DNA of 64,000 bases from Endomychus coccineus (GCA_958510875.1 OY294067.1:198712524-198776523); one strand, 5' to 3'. Counted from the first letter of the stretch, positions 16,417 to 27,639 are shown. Numbers and translations are program-made. The notes: generated from the letters alone by a model not told the origin.

Positions 16417-16743
16417 CTATATATGATCAAAAGAACCGTAATCAATTATTCCAACCTTGAATTCAGAAGAGTTTACAAAAATATTATCTATACAGCTCTG
16501 TGATGATGAGGTTATTCGTGTTGGAGTAAATACTCCTTGACTAAGGTTATATGTAGATAGGAGATTTGTAAGGCTCATTTTTCCCCTAGATTGAAGAAGA
16601 AAGTTGATACCAAAGTCTCCACATAGAACTAATTTACCTTTGTAGGCATTATATTTATCATTAAGGAGATATTTCAGTTTCCGTAAGAAATCATTATAAT
16701 TTCCTGCAGGTGAATGATAAATGCACAGCACAGTTAAATTCAA
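16417..16743 (-). pseudogene. LINE endonuclease fragment
   Basis: A 108-codon frame contains LTVLCIYHSPAGNYNDF, LVLCGDFGINFL and SCIDNIFVN. These match the central and carboxyl motifs of apurinic/apyrimidinic-type LINE endonucleases (YRPP-like, GDFN and DxIF). The Asn of GDFN is replaced by Gly. The amino catalytic part is outside this frame. Confidence 0.75.
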
Positions 16744-17159
16744 ATATTTTAGGTGAATGGCAGAAAACTACAATGTCTTCTCAGTTGAGTAGTTATTAAA
16801 TTTTTTCACATTTCTGCACTTTATGGCTAAATATTCCTTTACATATATACAAGTACCACCATTTTTTGATAAATGTCTGCAGAAGCAAGCAGCTATTACA
16901 TATCCTTCCAAATTGCAATAGACTTCCTCACCTGTACACATCCAATGTTCACTGAAGCAAATTATATCTGGTTTCCGATAACTATCAAGAATACATTTAA
17001 ATCAATCAATTTGTTCCTAATGCATTGGATATTTTGATGTAATACTATAAGTTCACCATTGAGTATTTTTTGAAGATTGTTTTGTTGTTCAAACACATAA
17101 TTTAGTTTTGAACTGGATTGGTTTAAAGTATTACCTCATATATTTACTGTACTTAGTTG

Positions 17160-17576
17160 CTATTTTAAACCTAAATCGATTTTTGAGTTTTCAATATAAT
17201 TTTTATGGGTGTGACATTGTCCATAGTCCCATACTGCATGTTCCGTGTTAACATTAAGGTTGTTTTTCAGATTGAATTCTTTAAAGTTGCTACATTGTAA
17301 ATTTTCTGAAGTACAGATTTTGATGTCAGGTTCCTGCCCACATTTAGAACAAAGATGTTTCTTTCTACACAGATGAGATGAGTGATTATAGCCATTACAG
17401 TTGTAGCATATTAATACTTCTATAGCATCATTTACTCTGCATAGATCCAGTCCCACCATTACAAAGCCAGTTTCAATCGCTGTTTCAATCACTGTTTCAA
17501 TCTTATCGAATATAAGAAGGATTTTGATATTATTGCTGAATGGCATTTTAGTGCAACTGCTCATGGAATAGAACAA
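17160..17576 (-). pseudogene. LINE ORF1 fragment with CCHC zinc knuckle
   Basis: The frame has a typical knuckle CYNCNGYNHSSHLC (C-X2-C-X4-H-X4-C) followed by a degenerate CSKCG...C knuckle. These bind the element RNA in LINE ORF1 proteins. The amino half is missing or frameshifted, and no endonuclease is fused to it in frame. Confidence 0.75.
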
Positions 17577-17598
17577 AAATAGAATAGAAATTCTCTTT

Positions 17599-18150
17599 AA
17601 CGTTTCGATAATTGTTTATTATCTTCATTAAAAATTGAGAATTATTGTTTCCATGTAATTTAGAAGAGAATACATGATTTCGATTGAAGAAATGCGTCTG
17701 TAGCCGACTTGTGTCTTTAAGATCCAATTAAAACTGCAGAAAACATTGGATCGGTTGTGTGTGAAAGAGTAATGTATGACTTATCATCAATTTCAAGTGG
17801 ATTGGATCTAGTTAAACATAAGACATTTTGAGATTATACTATTCTAAATATCTGTGATTATTGTATCAATTGTTACTCATAGTGTCATAGTTTAATAATA
17901 CGTTATCTCTTTTTGAGTTGAATTTTAAATGGACAAGTGGAAATAGCACTTCAAAATAACAGAATTTTGTTAAGTTTGAATTAGATAATTTTGAAGTTTC
18001 GGAAGATTGGAATCTATTTTGTCATTCACACAATTGTTTTTTCAAATCTGAATACATTCTAATATTAAACGTTTGTTGTCATTCGTTTCAATATTTAAAA
18101 TCTTTTGTATTGTCTAATTCCCTCATCTAGACTAAAATCCAAAATCAATT
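17599..18150 (-). repeat. Penelope-like element fragment, copy 1
   Basis: This stretch is repeated with moderate divergence at 20725-21275 and in part at 21640-21870. Shared phrases are TGTTTCCATGTAATTTAGAA and AAACATTGGATCGGTTGTGTG. The copy at 20725 carries a GIY-YIG endonuclease fragment, which identifies the family. At 17599-17630 the minus strand reads TGAAGATAAT...ATTATCGAAACG, a decayed hammerhead-like motif of the Penelope type. Confidence 0.7.
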
Positions 18151-18399
18151 GCTGCTCCAGCACAAGCCTGCAAATACAACTTTCAAAATCTTGAGAAATC
18201 TAGGAACTGTACTACTATCCTAAGCTACTAACTGATGATGAATCATATTGTGAGGAATACTCATCGAGAACACCACTCTTGATGAGACTGATCCCTTTTC
18301 CATTCTTGGTGATCAAATATATCAGCACTCAAACGGTTTCACTCTGTGGAAAAAAAGGTCTAGCCAAACTCCAATCCTTGTAATATGTAAGTAGATTTC

Positions 18400-19660
18400 A
18401 TGAACAAATATGGAAACTTTGGGCATATGACTAAGTGTAGTTCCAATGAATTTTCTAATCTTTGTTATTATCTACCTCATCATGGGGTAGTTAATGGACA
18501 TATTTCTACTATCGAACTGAGAGTCGTTTTTGACGGCGCGGCCACTTGTAACATTGGAGTTTCTCTTATCAGCCTCCAGATCGTAGGGCTAGAATCCAGG
18601 ATGATCTGATATCTCTCCTCATTCGTTTCCGTCAACATCGCATTGTTGTCAGCGCAGTAATCGAAAAAACAAGTTCGTTCCTCCATGAACTCAAAGTTTG
18701 CTTCTGTACATCTCTGGTGCGATTTAAATGTGGTCCTTTGTTGGATAAAGACTCCTCCTCATTTATTGCAAACATTTGTTGCTGAAAGGGTGGGGCGAAT
18801 GCGAAAACTAACAAATTGTGGTTTTTGGCATCATGTTAATACAAAGCAAAATCGACCTGATCTACTCACGAGAGGTATATGATCAGATTCAAGATTCTAT
18901 AATTTGGTGGGCTGGCCCCGATGGTTATGCCAATTTGAACATGATTGGCTCTTATCAAATCACATTATCCTTGCAAGCCTACCGGAAACTAAAACTGAAT
19001 GGATATTTTTGATCACAACACAAGGTCTAGAACTCATTGATTTCGATAGATTCTCTCTTCCAACCGAAGACTCACACACAATGCACAGGAGGAGTCATTT
19101 TCTGATGGCATTCAAAGGCTGAAGATCGGTAAGCCTCTTGGCAACAAATGCAATCTCCGTAGCCGATAAAGGAAGTATACTGAGTGTGGGTGATAGGTTA
19201 CAAAACTCCAGTTTTCCTCATTCGAAGGAGTATCCTATTATTTTGCCTTAAAGCAGATACTGACGGAACTCATATTCAAGCATGAACACATAATTTTGAT
19301 GTATGCTGGACCAAAGCTCCTATTCTCCTCCATTTTCGAAACGCTATTGGCCCATTGGTGAATTAAACATTGCCAGAGACATATGCTACAAGTGAATGAA
19401 ATCTTTTCGCGTTAACCCTAAGTATAGAAATACAATAATGGGTTCTTTGCCATCCTCGCATGTTACTCTACAACCACCATTCTTTGTAACTGATGTGGAT
19501 TATGATGGTCTCATTCTTATTTGTGATAAAAAAGAACGTGAATGCAAAACTAGCAAATGTTACATTTGCCTTTCCATCTGCTCCGCCACTAAGGTCGATA
19601 TATGGGCGATATAGCAGCGAATCACTCAACCGGATACCAGTATTGCCAGCATCTTCAGCT
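18400..19660 (+). pseudogene. BEL/Pao retrotransposon pol remnant
   Basis: Successive broken frames show LRVVFDGAA (reverse transcriptase, 18510-18600), a ribonuclease H region with VHLWCDLNVVLCWIKTPP and NRPDLLTRGI (18700-18882), WWAGPDGY at 18905, and an integrase region with MGSLPSSHVT, PPFFVTDVDYDG and SKCYICLSIC (19396-19600). The order and motifs are those of BEL/Pao pol. Stops and frameshifts occur throughout and neither LTR is visible. Confidence 0.82.
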
Positions 19661-19739
19661 GCAAATCTGGGTAGAGTTGAAAGCGTGCTTATAGTAAGCC
19701 AACTACAGTCTCATAATCCATAAAAGTAGTATAATTCCC

Positions 19740-20720
19740 GGTAGCAGTACGGAGGACCCCGAGAATTAATATTAATTGTATTGTTGACAACTGATCTCGT
19801 TTTGAACTTCATCATTTCACATTAATACTAGTTTATAAGATCGACGTATGCAAGAAAATCAGGTAGTTTCCATAAGAACCAATAATGATTCATGCTGGGT
19901 GCTTAAGAACCTAGTAGGATTTCTATCGAATTATTGAAATAAATAGCCAGTATGAATAATAACGTTGCACAAGAGTCATAGTCATTATGGAGGGAATTGA
20001 AACACCACCTACTTACCTACTTAAAACGTATGTACTTACGCAATTATTAATGAATATTCAAATATGCATGGTTACGATATGCTTCACTACGACTTTTAAT
20101 AGAGCTGTAGAATAATCAATTTCTAATGAAAAACCGTATTTATATACTATGTATGGTGCATGTGTATGCATAATTTATGCGCTAGAGTAATTATTATACT
20201 TAGACCATTCTGAATGTAATGTCTTGTAGCATTTTATATGGAAATGCAGGTAATTGAAACAGTTGATTCATTACTTCTATTTTTATTCATTAATAATTCT
20301 GAACATAAGGTGTAAATTAGGATATAATAAAATGATAATTGTTCACACTCCAATAATCAATTCATCATATTTTGCGATAATAAAGGTCAATAAAATTCTT
20401 GTGTAAAAAATTGAGGAACAATTTGTGCATTAGGATTATTATTATTCATTGCACAAATGTTTTCTTAATATACACTATTTTTTCCCACGATGTCTGTTTT
20501 GGAATTTCTCTTACTCTAATTTGTCATCTCCTAATGTGCAATAGTTTATTTTTACTTCATTATTTTGTATCTGTCTGAAAATGACACTTCCCTGTTGAAA
20601 CTATAGTAACGTTTTCATTATTAAGAGGGGTAGAAAAACAAAGCAATCATTCTTCCATTTATTCATATTGATTAATTATCATGAAGTGGCAGCTTCTACT
20701 ATCGATTTTTTGAAAAATTG
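19740..20720. other. AT-rich non-coding region
   Basis: I find no gene, repeat pair or motif that I can support in this stretch. Confidence 0.6.
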
Positions 20721-20724
20721 TGAA

Positions 20725-21480
20725 TTAGTGTTTCCATGTAATTTAGAAAAGAATAGATGATTTCGAATAATGAAATGCGTCTGCAGCCGACTTGTGTTTT
20801 AAGATCCAATTAAAACTGCAGAAAACATTGGATCGGTTGTGTGTGAAAGAGTAATGTATGGCTAATTACAATTTGAAATGGATTGAATTTGATTAAATAC
20901 AAGACATTCTAAGATTGTACAATTATAAATATCTATGATTATTGTATGAATTAGTTATTCTATGATAAACACTTCTGATCTATCATAATCAACTATTCAA
21001 GTTCAAGATAATTCTATGGAATTCAACCTCAAAATTGTTACTCATAGTGTCACAGTTAAATAATACTTTATCTTTTTTGAGTTGAATTTTGAATAGACAA
21101 GTGGAAAGTGGCATCAAACTAATAAAATTTTGTTAAGTTTGAATTAGATTATTGTGAAGTTCCAAAAGATTGGAATCTATTTTGTCATTCACACAATTGT
21201 TCTTTTTAATTTGAACAGATTCCAATATCAAACGTTTGTTGTCGTTAGTTTCAATATTCAAAATTTTTGTATTGTTGTAGTCGAATGTATGGTTAGTGTC
21301 TTTTACATGTTTATTGAGCGCAGTTGATGGATTTTTGATATATTTGTGCCCATTCAACCTTTTTTCGAAGTATTGTGAAGATTGGCCGATGTATACCTTT
21401 TTGCTATCTTTGCAAGGGATGGAATAAACAGTATGGGTTATTTCTTTGAAAGGTACGCTGCTTTTTATTTTTGTAAGGAG
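20725..21480 (-). mobile_element. Penelope-like element fragment, copy 2, with GIY-YIG domain
   Basis: On the minus strand from about 21420 to 21133 a frame encodes KVYIGQSSQYFEKRLNGHK and then ALNKHVKDTNHTFDYNNTKIL. This is the GIY-YIG endonuclease domain that follows reverse transcriptase in Penelope-like elements. Only the carboxyl end of the protein and downstream non-coding DNA survive; the reverse transcriptase is absent. The downstream part matches copies 1 and 3. Confidence 0.8.
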
Positions 21481-21502
21481 ACTTTTCTTATTGAATTAAC
21501 TC

Positions 21503-21617
21503 TTATGACATATATGTAGGTCATAAGGTTTCATTACATATCACTACCATATATTAATGGTCTTTCAGAAGAAATTTGTAATATAGTGAAACCTTATGAC
21601 CTACATATATGTCATAA
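21503..21617. repeat. Inverted repeat with 31-bp perfect arms
   Basis: Arms lie at 21503-21533 and 21587-21617, separated by 53 bp. They have the core TTATGACATATATGTAGGTC. The structure sits between two Penelope-derived fragments. The inversion may mark the junction of head-to-head copies. Confidence 0.85.
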
Positions 21618-21639
21618 TAGTTATTTAAATCAGAAAAGT

Positions 21640-21916
21640 CTTGATAAGTGTTTCCATGTAATTTAGAAAAGAATAGATGATTTCGATTAATGAAATGCGT
21701 CTGCAGCCGACTTGTGTTCTAAACTCCATATAATACTGCAGAAAACATTGGATCGGTTGTGTGTGAAAGAGTAATGTATGGCCAATCACAATTTGAAATG
21801 GATTGAATCTGATTAAATATAAGACATTCTAAGATTGTACAATTCTAAATATCTATGATTATTGTATGAATTAGTTATTCTATGATACTTCACATCTATC
21901 ATAGAATAACTAATTC
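21640..21916. repeat. Penelope-like fragment, copy 3, ending in a 19-bp-arm hairpin
   Basis: This third copy shares the TGTTTCCATGTAATTTAGAA start. It ends in a perfect hairpin (21868-21886 and 21898-21916, loop 11 bp) with the arm GAATTAGTTATTCTATGAT. A diverged form of the same hairpin is at 20949-20995 in copy 2, so it belongs to the element. Confidence 0.75.
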
Positions 21917-22522
21917 ACTTCATTTCTCAAATCCTCCACAAATTCACATGGGTGTAATTTCCTTATATTGTCATTAAATTTAATAGTGCTATCATAACCC
22001 ACATTTCTGTATTCTACTTGCATTCTCCCTTCTGAACAACTCTCAATTCTTTTTATTCTCTCACCCTGTTCATTTATCATTCTATCCTGCATTTCTTCCA
22101 TACTTTGTACATTCTCATTCATATTCTCTTCCATATCCTTGCTCCCATCACAAACTCGATTTTCAATAATATCTATTTCTTTTTCTACATTATTAAACTT
22201 TCTATTTACAAAGCTATTAAATTCATCTTATTTATCATCTATCCTTTCCTCAATATGTTTTCTCATTTCCTTTTTCTCAGTTCCAATAATTACTTTCATC
22301 ATTTCTTCACTTTTTTTTATCAAAGTTTCCATTCACTTCCTCAATTCCATCTCGTATATCATTCGTACTTTCTTCAATCTCACTAACTTTCATATTTAAA
22401 CTTTCAAGCAGTTTCAACATTTGCGTTTGATTATCATTCACTACTGGCATTTACTCTACAATTATCATTTCATCATTTTGAAAACCTAACAATTCTGGAG
22501 TAACTTGTCTATTGCCTTCCAT
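21905..22522 (-). pseudogene. Retrotransposon Gag-like remnant
   Basis: From an ATG at about 22522 the minus strand encodes a Glu/Asn/Lys-rich coiled-coil amino part with in-frame stops. The last frame (22134-21910) ends in STIKFNDNIRKLHPCEFVEDL, which resembles the F-x-G...HP-x-x-F-x-x-x-L start of insect gypsy-type Gag capsid domains. The rest of Gag is cut off by the Penelope copy at 21916. Identification rests on this short motif. Confidence 0.5.
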
Positions 22523-22529
22523 TTTATTA

Positions 22530-24169
22530 CCCTCATTAATTAACCTCATTTTCTAATTTCTCACTCATTTCTTTCATTCATCACGCGGTTCTCTTTGAAT
22601 TCAACTTTTCAGAATAGGCCTCAAGTTTGAGCGACAATTAACAATTATAGCTCCACTAAGCTTTGATTGCCCCCCGTTGTGGTGACAATCATTAACTAAA
22701 CTCTTACTGAGTTGATTTAATTTTAATGAATTAGATTTGTAATGGAATTTTTCTCCTCCTGCTAGCTTTTCATTGATTTTCATCTTATTCTGATTGGATT
22801 GATATTATATTGAATGAAATAAAACCTTATTTAAAATGTTGAAACTTCTATAATATACTCATTCATGTAACCTTATATCTTATTAAAATCTATCTATGTT
22901 TACTAATTTGACTTCATGCTCTAAAAATTTTCTATGTTTACAATTTAATCTCAATTTCCTTAATCTTATATACAATTACTAAGTGAATGTTTATTTCACT
23001 TGCTTATATTTGAAATACAGTTGCTCCTACACAATGATGAAATTTTAAATGGACTCTCTTGTTATATCCTATCAAATATTGGGATGAATGTTGGTAACAT
23101 TTCGTTGGTTTAGATATCTTCTTATATTACTCGAGAATTCACATTGAACACATCTACTCTGCTAATAAATTATGTGCGTACACATTCACAGGTGACACTT
23201 GTTGATACTGCTTCTAATTCAGGAAATTGTTGATACTTTGTTGATAATGGTTTCTATTCTTTTAAGACATGTAAACTTTGTTGGTTGTTACGAACTGGAA
23301 GATTTACGAACACTTTAACTGCCTCGTAGGAAGTACTTATGAACTTTGGTTAGGTTCAACTTCGATGTTTAATTTGAGTTGCAGGAGAAGCACAGCTTCT
23401 GCCTAGATGTAATGGCAAAACTTTGGTTATCTTGAACTTTTGACTATGTGAGTTGCAAGAGGAGCATAGCCTCTGCCTAGATATTACTGCAAACTACGAT
23501 TATGTTAATCTGATGAGTTGAAGAGACACATTCAGTGCTCAGATGTAATTGCAAACTGAACTAGCTTTCCTTTGATCTGCCTTTTATAGAGCTCACAAAA
23601 GGAAGCTTTTCATTAATATCGACCAATGAGGTAATTTTCTGAATATCTAGTAAGCTATTCCCATTGTTGGAACTGATACTTCTCTAGCATTGTTGTAGTT
23701 TGACACATCTTAATTGTTGTATTGACCAATAGGAATTCAGTATCTTGAAATATTTGATAGTTGTCATTGCTCAAAATTAGAACATGATTTTGAATATAAA
23801 TAAAACTTATACAATTTTGGATAACTGAAATGTCCTAATACTAGCTTACATCTATTACATATTCTTAATCTATTCTAATAATTTGCTATCTTTAGATGAT
23901 CTTTAAATTATTTGAATTATGATTTTCTCACTTCGTAGCACTGTAGGTTCATCCTCTTTTTATTATTTCCTCTTTACACTCTTACAAACTTCTTTACATT
24001 TTGATTTCAATTATATTACAATCTTTAAGCTCTTATTCAAATCATATATTTGACTCTTGGATGATTTTCTTCAATTCCATATTATGTACTTATTTAACTT
24101 TCTATTTTTAAAGTCTCGGTAAATCCTAATTTCACCTTTTTTATATTGGGAATGAAATAATAACAATAT
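22530..24169. other. AT-rich non-coding region
   Basis: No gene is supported. A threefold repeat at 23375-23559 is listed separately. The region may hold the leader and LTR of the Gag-bearing element to its left, but I could not find LTR ends. Confidence 0.5.
23375..23559 (+). repeat. Threefold direct repeat, 66-76 bp spacing
   Basis: Three diverged units begin near 23375, 23450 and 23516. Each runs GAGTTGnAGAGGAG... to CTAGATGTAATTGCAAACT. The first two also share AGCxTCTGCCTAGAT. Confidence 0.75.
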
Positions 24170-24170
24170 T

Positions 24171-24216
<46 letters not shown>
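24170..24216. repeat. (TA)n tract, left of palindrome
   Basis: A simple TA dinucleotide tract with one C interruption. A longer one lies on the other side of the palindrome. Confidence 0.9.
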
Positions 24217-24220
<4 letters not shown>

Positions 24221-24311
24221 TCTTCTTAGATTCTCGCGGACGTAATGTGTAGAACTGGATTCTCGGGTATTGATCCGCGTTGTGTGGTTTCGGTCCTCAA
24301 AAGGACCAATT

Positions 24312-24353
24312 TCACGACGTTTCGGCAAAGTCGCATTTGCCATCTTCAGGTGA
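24312..24353 (-). ncRNA. Hammerhead-like motif, minus-strand copy
   Basis: This is the exact reverse complement of the motif at 24413-24454, with the same core, stem II and short stem I. Confidence 0.6.
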
Positions 24354-24412
24354 TTCGACCGTAGAGTCTGGAAAATCTAGTTCGCCTAGATTTTCCAGAC
24401 TCTACGGTCGAA

Positions 24413-24454
24413 TCACCTGAAGATGGCAAATGCGACTTTGCCGAAACGTCGTGA
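24413..24454 (+). ncRNA. Hammerhead ribozyme-like motif, Penelope type
   Basis: The plus strand reads CTGAAGA (24417-24423), then a 6-bp stem II (GGCAAA 24425-24430 with TTTGCC 24437-24442), then GAAA (24443-24446) and CGTC (24447-24450). TCAC (24413-24416) can pair with GTGA (24451-24454) as stem I. CUGANGA plus GAAA is the invariant hammerhead core and GUC would be the cleavage triplet. Stem III is virtually absent. This is the known pattern of minimal Penelope-associated hammerheads reported to cleave as dimers. Activity is inferred. Confidence 0.6.
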
Positions 24455-24514
24455 AATTGGTCCTTTTGAGGACCGAAACCACACAACGCGGATCAATACC
24501 CGAGAATCCAGTTC

Positions 24515-24517
<3 letters not shown>

Positions 24518-24592
<75 letters not shown>
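24518..24592. repeat. (TA)n tract, right of palindrome
   Basis: A pure TA dinucleotide tract of about 37 copies abuts the right arm of the palindrome. Confidence 0.95.
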
Positions 24593-24595
<3 letters not shown>

Positions 24596-24671
24596 TCTGA
24601 GTGACCACAATTTATGTGTAAGTTATTATGAAGTTAATTTAGCGTATGATTATACAGATGAATAAACGTGA

Positions 24672-24757
24672 AAAATTGAACCATAGTCGGGATTCGAACT
24701 CACATTTCTGGATGTCCAGTCCAGGTTCACCAATCACAACTCTTTGGTGCTGACAGA
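24672..24757 (-). repeat. tRNA-like remnant (SINE head or tRNA pseudogene)
   Basis: The minus strand contains a B-box-like GAGTTCGAATCCC. Upstream is a 5-bp anticodon stem CTGGA/TCCAG closing a 7-nt loop, CTGGACA, with a possible GGA anticodon. The T stem pairs poorly and the acceptor and D arms are not convincing. It is not a functional tRNA; a tRNA-derived SINE fragment is possible. Confidence 0.3.
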
Positions 24758-24884
24758 TTCCTGTATTTTTCCTAATATAAACCTCTGAAATGATAGTAAA
24801 TCATTGATGAATACAATGTGATCGATGCTCCGCGATAGATCAATCTACTCAATGTTATACATTAAACAAGAGTAATATCATCAC

Positions 24885-26126
24885 TAAAGGACGGAATATA
24901 TGCAAAGTGCATATATTTGCATATCTCGCATATTTTTACAAATTTCATAAAAAATTGCATATTTAGGCAAAAATAAAATTTGTGTGCATATTTTTATGTT
25001 TTTCGGTTTATCAAAAGATTAGGTGCGACCCTTGCAGATAATTGAAATTATTTAAAAGGTGGGTAGGTTTTATTATTATATGGTTCATGGACTCATTTTA
25101 TTATTATATGGTTTATTGCCGGCATTTATTGGATGTTTAGGAATTTCCAAGTAATATAGTACGTGTCACTTGCCTTTTACACGGGATAAACAGAGTTGCA
25201 GATACTGTTACAACAGCATATCCCTTGGTGAACGAATTGATTTAAAATGTAAAGAAAGTGTTTTTGAAAGCACCTCTAAGAGTGCAGATCTATAGAGAGA
25301 AATTGTCAGGAGTTAGTTTACCTCTAGAGCCCGTAATTACTCGATGAGGAAAATGAATTAAGGACGCGATATTCTACGCAGACCATTTTGGAGACATTAA
25401 AGACATAGTTTTAGATTTAGAAGACAATTCACAGTGTGTAGTGCAAAGTCAAGCAGTATTCAAAAATGTAAATTCAGCTGAGGAACTTGTTTTTATTGAG
25501 GTTAATTTTAGTTTTGTACCAGATATAAGAACTCCGTTAGAAAGTAGGAATACGAGTTTAAGAGAATCAATTAATATTGTAGAAACTTTTTCCGACAAAT
25601 ACAAAACAGTTCCTGGTGATGTAGGAAATCAAGTAAGAAGTAAACTTAAAGTTATTGTGAGAAAGAATGGAGGCTTTAAGTATTTAATGGAAGTCAAAAA
25701 TATTTTTGATACTAAACCATCCAACGAAGTAATACCTTGGCCTTATAACTTACTACCCAAATTAAAATATTGCCAGAGCACATCGGTAGATGTTGAAAGA
25801 ACTTTTTCTTTGTATAAACATATCTTTACAGACAGAAGGCGAACAATTTTTTCGGAAAATTTTGAAAAATATATCGTTAAAAATGCATTTCATACTATTT
25901 CAGGTTAAAAATTTTACCTATTATATTTTTCTTTTAATTTTACTTAGAATAAATAATTTTTGTAAGAGTCGGCGTTTCTTTATTTCCATTTTTCCATGTT
26001 ATATTCAAGGCATATAATTGCATATTTTGACAAATAAATGCATATTGTTTTTATATTTCAGAGAAAAACTATCCATATATATGCGCATATTTTAACTGAA
26101 TTGACGTGCATATATTCCGCCCTTTA
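24885..26126 (+). mobile_element. hAT transposon, 1242 bp, with 8-bp target duplication
   Basis: The ends are imperfect inverted repeats beginning TAAAGGACGGAATATATGCA on the left and, in reverse, TAAAGGGCGGAATATATGCA on the right. The direct duplication ATCATCAC flanks it exactly (24877-24884 and 26127-26134). An 8-bp duplication and a transposase with an hAT dimerisation motif identify the superfamily. The internal gene is broken. The subterminal regions are rich in GCATAT. Confidence 0.93.
25161..25908 (+). pseudogene. hAT transposase, truncated and interrupted
   Basis: A partial transposase reads from about 25161 with in-frame stops near 25240 and 25350. It is then open from 25441 to 25908. 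The carboxyl end contains SVDVERTFSLYKHIFTDRRRTIFSENFEKYI, the hAT dimerisation domain. The amino zinc finger and the first part of the catalytic core are missing, so the element could only move if helped in trans. Confidence 0.85.
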
Positions 26127-26429
26127 ATCATCACCTTCCAAAACCTAGAGTTGGATCTTTGCTGAATCATAGTTTTCACAATCCTGGTCTTCACTACAAT
26201 TTAGGCAGAAAAATTGTCTGCCTCGCAAAAAAGTTCTATAATTCTTCGTCCAAAACTCTTAATGCATCTTCATTGAGTTTATGAAAGAAAATCAATTCCG
26301 GCTGTGTGGGTATTCCGGTACCTTGGGCAGACAGAAAGTCTTATCACATGTTGAGCACTGTATTACTGGCCTGGTCAGAGGTGGTTCGAAACTTTGCCTT
26401 TGTTAAATGTCCGCTAGATGTAGGATCGT

Positions 26430-26745
26430 TGGTCGAGGTATCGCTTACACTCATTAGGTGACTATGATTTGCTGTCGCTCCGTCGGGCGAAGTGTCGCTT
26501 CTGTTCCCAAGATGGCGTGTTGTCAAGCTAGGTATCGCTTCCAACCGCTAGGAGTTCGAAGTTTGGTGTCGCTTCGTTGAACGAGGTGTCGCTAGGGGGC
26601 TAGAGTTTGGTGTCACTCCGTTGGTCGAGGTGTCGCTTCTACTCGCTAGGAGGCCATGATTTGATGTTGCTCCGTGAGTCAAGGTGTCGCTTCCACCCGT
26701 AAGGGGTCTATGGTTTGGTGTGGTTTCTAACCGCTAGGTTTAGTT
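26430..26745 (+). repeat. About 58-bp tandem repeat in left TIR
   Basis: Five or six diverged units share TTGGTCGAGGTGTCGCTTC, CGCTAGG and TTTGGTGTCGCT. The inverted counterpart is at about 38230-38470. Confidence 0.8.
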
Positions 26746-26869
26746 TCTCGCTAGGTCGAGTGATGAAAGAATGAACACGTTGTTTGTTGGGGATTGAATA
26801 TACAGGTTGTTGTAGATGTTCTTCGTCACGTGATTTTTGAAAGAGGTGTTATTGAGGCTGTCATGTGGG

Positions 26870-27265
26870 TAATCGACTCAAGCATCGTCATCAGGGTGGA
26901 ACCGATGAAGGGTTATATAGTCGACACATTGTCAAACCGGAATTAAAACCTGAAGTGGCTATTTCATTGAATATTCTGAATCTACATGATGTACTGAACA
27001 AGATTTCCATCGACTTAAGCATCATCATGATGAAACGGCAAATGGGTAATATAGTCGACACATTGTCACACCGGAAGTGAAACCGTTAAGTGAACATTTT
27101 ATTGCGTATTCTCAATCTGCATGATGTGCTGTACAAGATTTTCATCGACTTAGGCATTATCATCATGGTGACACCGGAAGTGGGTTATATAGTCGACACA
27201 TTGTCATACCGAAAGTGGTTATTTTATTGCATATTTCTAATCTACGTGATATTCTGAACAAGAAT
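26870..27265 (+). repeat. About 130-160-bp tandem repeat in left TIR
   Basis: Three units share ATATAGTCGACACATTGTCA, CCGGAAGTG and CATCATC...GGTG. Each repeats a CATCGACTTA...GCATCATCAT phrase. The inverted counterpart is at about 37640-37900. Confidence 0.8.
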
Positions 27266-27639
27266 ATACTATTTATATATCGATCAGCTCGACCAATCTC
27301 CCGCGATAAGGCCTTTGCATTTTTTTTCTCAAAGTATAGCGTCATGTGTGTCAAATGGAAGGACTTGACGCGTAGGATGTGAATTTTTAACTTTTCCATG
27401 GAAAAATTATATATGGTGCATGTAAATATGGGAAAACACCCAACTATATCTTTATGGGTATCAAATGGAAAGTATTGACCTGCAGAATGTGAATTTCCAT
27501 TTTTATCATGGAAAAATTCATATGGCGTATGCAAAATTGTGGAAAACTTCCAACGATAGCTTCATGGGTATCGAATGATAACGAGAGTGTTGTAATATCA
27601 GTATTGATATGTCTTCAGAAGAATAGACACAAGAACTGT

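Larger units (their letters stand above)
14200..17580 (-). mobile_element. Non-LTR retrotransposon (LINE), jockey-like, broken
   Basis: Read on the minus strand, a CCHC zinc-knuckle Gag-like frame (17576-17160) is followed by an endonuclease fragment (16743-16417), reverse transcriptase pieces (16038-15373 and 15266-15000) and a carboxyl-terminal region (14918-14295). Frameshifts and stops separate the pieces. The order Gag-like ORF1, endonuclease, reverse transcriptase is that of jockey-clade LINEs. No target duplication could be placed. Confidence 0.85.
24249..24517. repeat. Perfect 132-bp-arm palindrome
   Basis: The arms 24249-24380 and 24386-24517 are exact reverse complements over 132 bp, with a 5-bp loop (24381-24385). 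Each arm carries one hammerhead-ribozyme-like motif, so the motifs face each other. Similar CTGAAGATGGC...GCCGAAACGTCG sequences mark Penelope-like elements in arthropods. The palindrome is therefore probably two head-to-head copies of such an element end. (TA)n tracts flank it. The perfect arms imply recent origin or gene conversion. Confidence 0.95.

Noticed and set aside
24672..24757. A functional serine tRNA gene
   Set aside because: The anticodon arm looks good, but the T stem is mismatched and the acceptor and D arms are not convincing. Listed only as a tRNA-like remnant.
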